Below are positions 10,348-22,300 of a stretch of 64,000 nt of DNA, piece by piece. Position numbers and translations under genes: made by a program. Below the pieces are notes generated by a model. The model saw only the letters and a program-made list of their open reading frames with translations. It had not been told where the DNA came from and searched no databases. How positions within the stretch are numbered: position 1 is the stretch's first letter; each line of letters starts with the position of its first letter. Source of the stretch: Leuctra nigra (Eukaryota; Arthropoda; Insecta; Plecoptera; Leuctridae); contig OW203769.1 of NCBI GenBank assembly GCA_934045905.1, positions 21,793,705-21,857,704 of the forward strand, written 5' to 3'.

Positions 10348-13300
10348 ATGTCGAGCAAGAGAATCAGACTGACAGCCATCGGCGACAAAGTTGGAGGAAA
10401 ATCAGATCTACTGGACTTGCCCAAGTAAGACACAGCCTTCTATGCAGAAAATACGTTCGAATTGTTATAACAATGATGGAAAGCTACAGTTTGTGATTGG
10501 AACATTTCGTTTTTCCCTTCAAAATAGCGTCACAGTTTTGAACCCTTTTAAAGAAAATCTCGTCAAGTGATTTAGAAATAATTTGATAGTGTCAAAAGTT
10601 ATGCTCACTCAAAAAAGTAAAAGTTTTACTTTTTAAAGAAGTGAATTTCAAAATTACCTGGGAAGTGAATAAGAATGTTATCATAGTTTAAGTCTTTCAA
10701 GACATGAGAAAGGTCCAATGCTTGAATACAATAAACCATTGTCTGAATGCCATGTCTCTATTTGACTTATTTCGAGATAAGGAGGTTTTAACCGTCTGAT
10801 ATGATGCTGGATCAGTCTCTCTAAATACAATGTGTCATGCATACATTACAGGCGAAGACATTAAGAAACAAACAACACAAACTAGGATTTACGGCATCCA
10901 AAGTCAAACCTTAACAAATAGGGAGCTTTGAGCTTTTGAGAGACTGTTTCAGAAAATTAAGTTTATGTTGGATTAAAACTTCATTCCATTTAGGTAGTAA
11001 AGACCAAACGTCTATGATGTGAGCCAAGATAGAACGGGAGTAGAATCAACATAAAAAGGCTCATGGGGAATATCTATACGTGTGCCAAAGACAAACCAAT
11101 CACAAGAAAGAATGTATAGACTTTTATGTACACTCAGCAAATGATAAAACGGTATTTGTAAGAAATGGATTGGCTGATTAAAATGTGATGGCATCAAAAT
11201 GTTGAAGTCTCTGCTAACTCTTCATCTACCTCTAGTAGGTGAGCTCTGATTTCATTGATAACAACAAGGATTGATTGTCAAGGAACCTGACCAGGAGCGA
11301 ATCAGTTTCTTTCAAATACCGTTTTATGATTTGTTGGGTGTACATATATTCCCCTTCTCTTGAGGTCTTCTATCACAAATTTCAAAAGATTGTTACTGAA
11401 ATGTATTTCTGAAGTTGAATCTTTGACTGTAATCTCTGACTTGTGTTACAGTAAAGTGGAGAACAAGGATCTGAATGTCGACGGCAAAGCTGTGTCGGTG
11501 TCCTTGAGAGATACTGGAGCGATGGAGGAGCTGGACAGACTCCAGCCTGCAGTGTACAGAGATGTGAGTACTTACTCTGGACACTTGGCCAAAGTAAAAC
11601 CGTATTTTTTAAGGAAACGGATTGGCTGCTTTGCTTGTCAGGTTCCTTGAGGACCAATCATTGTTATCATTAATTAAATCAGAGTTATTATTTAGTCTAA
11701 GGTTATACTGACCTGTTAGCAATAGACGTCTTCGAATGCTGCACATACATACCTCTCTCTTTCAAACAATCGGTGTCTCCCGAATATACCATTTTTGCTT
11801 TGCCCAAGTGCAGGCGCGTAGGAACTAAATTTGCAAGGGTGGGGGGGGGGGATAATATTGTAAAATAACTTGAACTGGACATACTAGTGTCAATGAAGAT
11901 AATGGGGGGTTTGGGGGGAGGGCCCCCCAGCAAAATGCGGGTCCGGGGCGCACAGCCCCGGATATTTTAAAAATAAATCAAACATCAATTTGGTGCAATT
12001 CTACGCGATTTTAACACTTTTTAAGCAATTTTTTTTCTTGACACAAATGTATAACAACATGGGGAGGGGAATTGAATCAGAGGGAGGGGGGGGGGGGGGT
12101 TTCCCCCCATTCACCCCCCCCCATTCCTACGCGCCAGCCCTAGTGTACCTTAATCGTCCGATGTGGTCAAACAAAAGGGTACCCTTTTTTGTGCATGAGA
12201 AACAATTATTTATTTTAATAATATAAATGAGCTGATAAAATGTGTAAATGAATGTGCGTTTGTGAAATGAACACACATCAATCATGAATTAACAACCGGC
12301 TGATGAACGATCGTCTCATTTGACATGTCGAGTTGGTCAGAGAAACGAGGTTACGCCGAGGATTTCGATTAACTACTTCATCAACTCAACGGATTTCACT
12401 GCTCCTTCAGACTCTTGTTTTAACTTCGAACACGAATCGGTGTAGAGAAAAGAATTTAAATTTTAATCGACAATTGATAAAAGACATACACGTACACTCG
12501 GCCAAACAAAAATTGATCGTTGATCAAATTTGAATGACTTCTGGTCATGTCCCATACCAATCAAAGCTTGTTATTATCATTGAAATGTGAGGTCACCTAC
12601 TAGAGTGAGACAATGACATCGCTTTTAGACCTACTTCTGATGGTGCGATCTTACATTTATAAGTCAATCAAATTTGATCAACGATCAATTTTTGTTTGGC
12701 CGAGTGTACCTATAGGGTTACAACCTGTTACATTATGATTATTTTCTCCGTCAATTGCATACCGTAGGTTTTTTTAATATAGGTTTATGAAAATCGTCAA
12801 TTGTTATTTTCTCTAGGCACCTCATAAAAATTCTTCGAATATTGCTTGAAGATCCCGAAAGTATCCTTCAGAATAACGTTAAAATTTAAAAATATTATAT
12901 GGCAGATTTGAGCCAAGAAATCCCGAGATTGTTTTATGCGGTTTTCATATTAAACCAGATACAATTTAACGTGGCGCGATCACTCGATATAGCACATTTT
13001 TATTTATTTTTGAAATTCCCATTTCAAAATACCTTTTACAACAGTTCAACTATATTTAAGCATAAAATACTCATTTAATGTCCTGTAGTTTGCAACTCCC
13101 GCCCAATAATGAGTTTTCAATTTTATGTCTTTTGAGAATGTACAAAACATTAACATGGGAGGTATAGGAAAATCATTTCGAATTTGGTCAATAACTTTTA
13201 AAATAGCACACGTTGGTATCGTTTTCAATTTTTTTTCTCATGGTAAGTCCGTATGTCTACCAGAAAAAAAGTTTTTTGTTAAAATCTGACGGTACAAAAT

Positions 13301-16300
13301 AATTAGAACTTCATTTTAGCTTAAAAATGACACGATTTTACTTGGCTGCCATAAGATAACATGGGGGATAAAATTCAAATTATCTCAGAAACTAGACACG
13401 AGAAGTATTTAATTTTTTCATGGATTATGTATGTCATGATTATCAATAAGTACACACAAATTTATGAAGATCTGAGACTATGCCTCGAGTGATCGCGCCA
13501 CCTTAAATTAAAATAATTAACCAGCTATAGGAAAATGCAATGAGACTGGTCATGAACATTGTTAATTGTTATCACTCTCAGTCTTCGAGACCAACGGCGG
13601 AACTTTGCGAGTGTGTTGTAAGTCAATCTCATTGATCGCATTCGCTTCGCTTTAATGTTTCATTTGATTGAGTGAAAACTACTGATAAAGTATGACAACC
13701 CGCCAAGGTCGGACGTGTTTCGTTACATTTTTCACCTGATTTTCATCAAATTTAGCTTTAAAGTGGTTGACATTGACAATGACGTGAACAAGGGCTTGAA
13801 TGCTTCTTCTTCTTCTTCTTCTTCTTCTTCAGACCGACTGCTTCCTGCTCTGCTACTCCGAGAACGTGAAGGACAGCTTCGAATCCATCGAGTCCAAGTG
13901 GTGTCAGGAGATCAAGTCGCTGTGTCCGAACAAACCCTTCGTGCTCGTCGGTGAGTCCAACTAGCCTTTTAGGTTCAACCTTCCCAGGAGCAGTGTTGTG
14001 ACTTATCTAGATCATATGTTTTGTTATCCATTATCTAGATAAATAAATAGTTTTTCTTATATCTAAGATTTTAATGATCTAGATAAGGAAAAATGGGAAA
14101 AAACAATGATTTTGTCCATATTCTGAAGAATCTTGTTGAGAATAACTTTCAAATAATTGGGTGAATCTACCCGCATTTATGCATCGACCCTTCAAAATAT
14201 GCGTAAACTAAATATAATTAAAATTCCTAAAAAAACAATTAGTTTCCTTATATTATTTTTTCAGCCCTTCCCAACATAGCTTTTACCAAACTATAAATTA
14301 TCTAGATAATTTTTCGAGTTATCTTTATCTTTATCTAGATACATTTTAAAATTATTAACTATTATCTTAAATCTAGATACATTTTTGGTCATTATCTATA
14401 CCTTAATCTAGATAACGTAAATAGGTTATCTCTCAAAACACTCCAGAAGAAAGAGCTAAGGCAGTGGTACTCAACCTGCGGCCCGCGGGACTAATTTTTG
14501 TGACCCGCCGTTGATGTTTCAAAATACCTACCTATTCACAAAATGTGTCCACTGTGAAAATAATAAAAAATAATAATAATAATTTCATACAAAATTAAGT
14601 TTAGAATCCCAGAATCATTTATAAATTGCTTAAATTCTAAAAAAAAACGCCCTGCGGGCAACATTTGGAGGGAACTTTGCTTCAGTTCGTGCATTTTAGA
14701 TCCTCAGAATCACTTTTAAAATATTAAATTCAAAAAAAGCCCTGCGGGGCTATAACTGAGGCAACCCCCCCCCCCCCCCCCCCCTAATAAAAGTAGTTCC
14801 TACGCGCCTGAAATGAACCTACATTATCACGTGAGCATTATTGTATTTTTTTAAAACATGCGGCCCGCCAACAAAAGCAAATTCGTATTATTGGCCCGCA
14901 AGTAAAAAAGGTTGAGTACCACTGAGCTAAGGCCTCGTCATCCTACTCAATCAAATACCTACATTCATTCTACCTCGGAGCAAGCTGGTTCAGGGGGAAA
15001 CGCTCTGAACTCCGGAACCTGGGTTTGATTTCCGCGGACATCCTTCCTGACTGACGTCTCATCATGGTGTCTCTCAGTCGAGGAACAATGCTGGGAAGGT
15101 TCCCTACTAAATAGCCCTATACACCTCATCCTATCCCTTCATAACCATCCATCCTTCGCCATAGAGTCGGAGAGAACCATGGTGGTGATAACGTTCAACA
15201 ATGTGACTGATGTTTCAGCCTACAGAGCGTGGGCACGCAGCTGGCGTCCACGGAAAAAAATGGTATGGCTGTGGCAGCAATAATCGTATTGCTGACCCAT
15301 TTCTTGCTACCGGAGCGATCTGAATTTCTGCCTTAATCACTACGGTATTGCTGGAAACACAAGCGTATTATTGCTGAAAAAGTCTGACTGCAGTTTCAAT
15401 AAAGATTGTTGTCACAGCAATACTCATATTTCATAAACAACTCCCACGTTATCTCCGCATTCCGTTGCGACCGTTGAGACACATGAGTCAGCTGAATGAC
15501 GTGATCTAGCCCATTCCCCCCCTTCCCACACCCCGCCGCATCACCAAGCTGCCTCAGTGAACGAGTGATTCCCACGCAGAGAGACGCGTATTATCAACGG
15601 TGCGAAGTGAATGCGTGCAGTTTCTGCAGTGTGTTTATCTAGTGCAGTGTATTTGTATAGTGCAGTGTGCTTCAAGAATGTTCAATAATTGTGTTAATAA
15701 AACCTCGATAATGTTGGATTGCAGCGTCTAAAGATTGAAGGTAATATATAATATTCAATTATACCGACTAATGTAGGTATACCTAGTGCCACTTCAAAAA
15801 TCAAATGCCAATGATTACATTTACATTACAGGCTGTACAATACCTACATAAAATTATGTCTTGCTATAGGAATTGCAATTTCATAGGAAATTACATAGGT
15901 ACACATGATTGATTATTAGAGTTTAACGGCGCGTCAACGACGAGGTTATATTGCGCACATTAATTTTAACTTTTAACTTTGTTGAACTAAGTGGAGGACA
16001 TCGGGAGGGGTCGACCTAACGGGCCCGATCTGGGGGAGTCTGAAACTGGTGGGAAAGCCAAGTCAGAATGGGGACAGACCGGGGGGTGGAGAGCTTCGGG
16101 CCGGTGGGACTCGATTTCAGGGGGATCACCATCTCGAGGGGGGAGGCCGGCCCGAGGGACCCGCGAATTTGGGGAGGGCATGGGACTAGGTCGACCCTGG
16201 ACTGCACTTGGTTGGGGCCAACTCGTATGTGAGCCGGCCCCTTAAGCCCCACCACCACGTCAAGGTGGCAGTCCATTGGTGGGGACATAGGTACACAGAT

Positions 16301-19300
16301 TATTTTGGACATCACTAATTCAGTTGGCGGGTTCTAGATTTTAGTTGAACATTTGAAATGGACATGTAAAGGGGGGGGGGGGGGGGTCGATCTTTTTAAA
16401 AGAAGAATTGGTGCCTTCTAGAACATTCACAACTTCTACACTGCCTTCATCCACTGCCTTCTAGAACATCCACAACTTCTACACTGCCTTCATCCACTGC
16501 CTTCTAGAACATTCACAACTTCTACACTGCCTTCATCCACTGCCTTCTAGAACATCCACAACTTCTACACTGCCTTCATCCACTGCCTTCTAGAACATCC
16601 ACAACTTCTACACTGCCTTCATCCACTGCCTTCTAGAACATCCACAACTTCTACACTGCCTTCATCCACTGCCTTCTAGAACATTCACAACTTCTACACT
16701 GCCTTCATCCACTGCCTTCTAGAACATCCACAACTTCTACACTGCCTTCATCCACTGCCTTCTAGAACATTCACAACTTCTACACTGCCTTCATCCACTG
16801 CCTTCTAGAACATCCACAACTTCTACACTGCCTTCATCCACTGCCTTCTAGAACATCCACAACTTCTACACTGCCTTCATCCACTGCCTTCTAGAACATC
16901 CACAACTTCTACACTGCCTTCATCCACTGCCTTCTAGAACATCCACAACTTCTACACTGCCTTCATCCACTGCCTTCTAGAACATTCAGCTCTACATTTC
17001 TGCATTCAGGCAGAACATTTGGTAAACATTTTAAATGTGAATATAGGTAGGTTTTAGATAATTTCTCGATCATATAAAATTGATACCATTTTGTTCACAT
17101 GGAAGTGGGGAGGGGAAGTTACCTTAGATCAGTAGTACTCAACATTTTTCACTTGCGGGTCAATAATACGAATTTGATTTTGTTGGCGGGCCTAATTTTT
17201 TTTAAATGTAGGTACAATAATGTTCACGTTATCAGGTAGTGTTAGTAATAGATATTTAGGTACATAGGGCAAAAAAAACTTCACGTAATTCAAATTTGTG
17301 GATGAGTTCCTTGGATGTATTTAGGTAAGAATTTCATAATTACATACGCATCACATTAATAAATAAAAACTGAGTAGCAACCCATGGTAGTAGCAAGTAG
17401 CAACCCAATTTAAAAATTGTTTAAAAATTTAAATATATTTTTTGTAACCTATTTAGTAGATTTAGGTATAATAATAAAGTAATATCTTTTGCTACATAAA
17501 AGAACATTTTGTTACTGAAGTTGATGCTAAGTAATGTAGCGTCTGTTTCAAACCTACGCACAGAAACGCACATGCAACGCATGCAAAAGCACTGATAAGA
17601 ATGTGTCGTACAGTCACGTCCAGCAGTCTCCAAATCACTGACGCATGCAATTTACTAAAAACAGAACAGAATTGAGTTGGGTTGGGATTGTTCAAAACGT
17701 AATTTGGTGGCTTCCTTCTTTAAATCAGAATTTCTCTCAAATGAAACTAGAATACATTTTTACACATTTTGTGAATACATACCTAGATATTTGAAACACT
17801 CACTAGGGCGCCACAAAAATTTAGTCCCAGGTTGAGTACCACTGTCTTAGATAATGGAAAAATTTACGTACTGCAAATGTACAATACAATTATATTGAAC
17901 TTAAAATAAGGAATTCATAGATGTAGTGGGAAAATTAGAAGGTATACCTAATGCGAATAACATTTTGGCGTGGCGTTATGAAACAGAATACGAGCTCCAA
18001 TTATCTTATTGGTTTGTGACGTCATTTTTACAACGCTTCTGATCGTTTCAGTTCTCTTATGGATTTTGTTTTTTTACTTAGATGTTTGATGAAGGCATCG
18101 ATGATACCTTATGATACCATTGGCGTCTCCAACAAACGACATACTCAGAGAACCAGTTCCGAAAATTGGAGTTAGAGAGGGATATTTTTCACAAAATTCC
18201 TGCCACAGAGCCCAAAATGATGCTGGAACGTCGACGTTCAAAACTTCGACGATACAGGTCAGTACTTACACCCATTTAAAAAGCGTGAAAAATGCACACA
18301 AAAAAGCTCCATTATTTGGGGAAAATTATGCCCTTTTCCTTTCCAAACAAATTCAAATTCGTTATGACAAAGTACCTATCTACGGTAGATATTTTAATAT
18401 TTATTTAATTTTTTAATTACTGTACCTTAACGATTTTAATGTTTATTTATCACATTTTTTATTTTGAATCTGTTTTTATTATGCTATAGGTATTTGATAT
18501 TTTAAAACGTTAACTTCTCATAATTTTTAAATAATATAATTTTTTATTTTGTAGACCCTCATTATACATATTTATTTTCATTTTTATAATAATTTTATAC
18601 ATTAACAATATTTTGTTTCTTTTCCTATTTTTTTAGTAGGTACCTATTGAGATTTTTTTTCTCACCCGATATGTTTAGGTATTTCAATGCTCTTCATTTT
18701 GTGTCCCAATTTTTATTACGTTTTTATTATTTGATTTTGTATTACTTGTGCGTCAATAATTTGAGAATGGCTATTACAGCATTAGCATAGGGGATCACTT
18801 TACAAGCAAATTATTAATTGATACTTTTTCATACTATTTTTAAATATATATTTTAAACGAGTTCATCCTCTTACATCAATTTAGCGCAATAATCTTATCA
18901 AGATCTTGCAAATCTTTGCAAGATAAGTTGGTGGGACCTTGAAAATATTTTTAGCAATATCTCGTCAAACTCGTCAAGATGTTTCGAGGTTTTCTCAGCA
19001 GGGTGCAGTCTCTCTCTCTTGAAACATCCACACCAGTAAATTCTTAGCACAATCAAAAGTTTTTGATTTTTAGTTTGAAGAGACTCATCGGATTGATGAT
19101 ACCGACGACTTGGACGAGATACCTGACATCAGTCCCTGAAACAGGAGTCGCCCTCCCCCCCCGCTATTCAAGAAGCACCTCTCCTGACTCGAAAATCAAG
19201 AATAATTGGGAAGTGAAAGTATTCGCCTGCAAAGTGGACAACACATAGCCCCGGCATGAAAGCGAACTCTGATGCTTGAGGTAAAAACATAATGATTATT

Positions 19301-22300
19301 TTATTAATACAGTTATTATTTTAAACAACATTAGATATGTGTTATTTTTTAATTACATTATGTTTTGTTCACTATTATTTATCTGGTATGATGTTGCATC
19401 ATCTTTTTAAAAGCGATTTAAAATCTAGTGGTGCGGTTTCATTACATGCAGGGTCACTAGCCTACTATTTTTCTAGATTTTTGTAAATTTATTTATAAAG
19501 ACTATTAATTTCTCCTTCTCTACTGTTTAATCAAAAGAACCAAAATATAATTAGTTTGACTTATTGTGTTTAACGAACACAATGCACAGTCTGTGGATAG
19601 ACTAAGAAGATGCTATCACTAATCAGCTATACTACCTTATATGGCAAGGCAGGCAAGGCATTCATTAGAATTTATTGACTTTTCATACTTTTTCCCCAAT
19701 ATTGTAGTATGTGATGTTTTAAGACTCTTCATTTTAAAGGAACATTATATGACAATTGTGTGGGGATTGTTAAATAGTGACAGCCCTGTTTGGTATCTAG
19801 TAAAATTATTTGCCTAGACATTTATTTTATCTTATCTATTATCCAGATGATTTTCTACAAATTATTAATTATCTGATTTGTTATCTTTTAAATATATTAC
19901 CTATCGTTTTCTGTTATCTACCAAGTTGGAGAAAGCAAATAGTTTGAAATGTCACACAAAAATTAATATGTCAGAAAATACAACATTTATAATTTTTTTG
20001 TAATTTTTTTGCAGGGCTTGTACCATTCTCTTGTATCTTCACTGGAAGGAAGAAAGGAAAGATCAGAAACAGAAATCACAAGTCGTTGTACAGTGTTTCA
20101 AGATGGCTGTGTGTGACCGGTTAAGTGTTAATCCAGTGGATATTGAAGGTGGATGAAAGCATACGGTATGAGTTATAAAAACATTTTAATACTACCTTTT
20201 GACAGTGGCATGCAATCAATTTTTAATGATAAAACTTCGATTAAGTATTCCGTAACTCAAATATAAAATCAAATATTTATAATAATAGCTATTCAACAAT
20301 TATTATAGTCTTCAATTGTTTTTTTATTTATATGGCGTTAATCATTTATATTACACTGTATATTCAAAGTATTGCAAGTTACTTCAACAATAATTGCAAA
20401 TAATTACTAAATAAAATGTGTATAATTTTACTTAACGGTCTCTTCTCTGACAAGCACCTCAAACCATTGCAGTCATTCCCAACTCTATCTCTGAGCTAGG
20501 TAAATTACATTTATATCTGACATATATTTTTAATTTTATAAAGGATTTATTTACTTTTTGGGGATAATTGCTTCAAAGTTGTATAAACGTATGTGTTGTA
20601 ATATCATGTGAGTGTATAGCCGTGTTGGTAGGGAAGCTATTCATATTGCGAACATGCTTTCATTGTCATATCTACTCAATGTTCTTGGTACTTTTACTCT
20701 TTGGTCACTTTAAGTAAATCGAAAAGTAAATGTACCGAAAATATTGAGAACATAGGATAATGTTCTGTGTTGGTAGCAATATACATTTGCTGCATTACCT
20801 TCCAGTAAGGCTGCAGTAGCAATATGGTATAGCAGCGCCAGCAATATGAGATGGCTACACCAGCTATATAATATGGCTACACCAGCCATATAATATGGCT
20901 ACACCAGCCATATGAGATGGCTACACCAGCAATATGAGATGGCTACACCAGCAATATGATATGGCTACACCAGCAATATGAGATGGCTACACCAGCCATA
21001 TGAGATGGCTACACCAGCCATATGAGATGGCTACACCAGCAATATGATATGGCTACACCAGCAATATGAGATGGCTACACCAGCAATATGAGATGGCTAC
21101 ACCAGCAATATGATATGGCTACACCAGCAATACTGGAGTGGTTGGGGCAACAATATTATGGAAACTGCAACAACACTAGTATTGCTGGCCCAGCAATTCA
21201 GCCCTTTCCCAGCAATCTATAGATTGCTGGGGCAACAATAATTCTGGCTGCGCCAGCAATAAATTTCCAGCAAGAATCGTATTGACGTCACAGCAATAAT
21301 TCTCACTGTCATAATACTAGCATAACTGTATTGCTACCGCAACAAGAATTCTGGCTGCCCCAACCATACTTTTTTTTCCGTGCAAGATCGGCGCCACCTC
21401 CTTCCTGGAGTACTCGTCGACGGCGGACCTGGAGGCGGTGATGACGTTCAACAATGTGATTGATGTTTCAGCCTACAGAGCGTCGGGACGCAGCTGGCGT
21501 CCAAGATCGGCGCCACCTCTTTCCTGTAGTACTCGTCGACGGCGGACCTGGAGGCGGTGATGACGTTCAACAATGTGATTGATGTTTCAGCCTACAAGAG
21601 CGTCGGGACGCAGCTGACGGACACAAGCTGGCGTCCAAGATCGGCGCCACCCGCTTCTTGGAGTACTCGTCGACGTCGGACCTGGAGGCGGTGATGACGT
21701 TCAACAATGTGATTGATGTTTCAGCCTACAAGAGCGTCGGGACGCAGCTGGTCTTGCAGACCGACGGACACAAGCTGGCGTCCAAGATCGGCGCTACCTG
21801 CTTCCTGGAGTACTCGTCGACTGCGGACCTGGAGGCGGTGATGACGTTCAACAATGTGATTGATGTTTCAGCCTACAAGAGCGTCGGGACGCAGCTGACG
21901 GACGCAAGCTGGCGTTGAAGATCGGCGCCACTTCCTTCCTGGAGTACTCGTCGACGTCGGACCTGGAGGCGGTGATGACGTTCAACAATGTGATTGATGT
22001 TTCAGCCTACAAGAGCGTCGGGACGCAGCTGACGGACGCAAGCTGGCGTTGAAGATCGGCGCCACTTCCTTCCTGGAGTACTCGTCGACGGCGGACCTGG
22101 AGGCGGTGATGACGTTCAACAATGTGATTGATGTTTCAGCCTACAAGAGCGTCGGGACGCAGCTGGTCTTGCAGACCGACGGACACAAGCTGGCGTCCAA
22201 GATCGGCGCCACCTGCTTCCTGGAGTACTCGTCGACTGCGGACCTGGAGGCGGTGATGACGGGGGCGGTGAAGGCTGTGTTCAGCCAGGCGCCGGTGCGG

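Larger units (their letters stand above)
15249..21382. mobile_element. 6.1-kb insertion with CACGGAAAAAAA terminal inverted repeats
   Basis: The left end is CACGGAAAAAAATGGTATGG. The right end read inward is CACGGAAAAAAAAGTATGGT. Removing 15249-21382 rejoins GCGTC to CAAGATCGGC, exactly the junction seen in neighbouring array units, so the insertion is precise, with at most a 2-bp CA duplication. Subterminal regions repeat CAGCAATA and TATTGCTG motifs, and a 22-bp tandem repeat lies near the right end. The interior holds a 43-bp minisatellite, a nested hAT element (17130-17844) and a remnant of the palindromic element (18893-19003). No transposase is recognisable. Superfamily undetermined. 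Confidence 0.75.

Noticed and set aside
13715..13954. 79-codon plus-strand open frame containing a poly-Ser run
   Set aside because: It is a wrong-frame read through the TTC microsatellite and exon 3 of the diverged Rho gene.
15991..16245. Gly/Arg-rich 84-codon protein
   Set aside because: G-rich repeat-derived DNA open on both strands, with no splice context or family resemblance.
16413..16990. CRISPR-like array of 43-bp repeats
   Set aside because: Whole units repeat, with a single variable base and no spacers.
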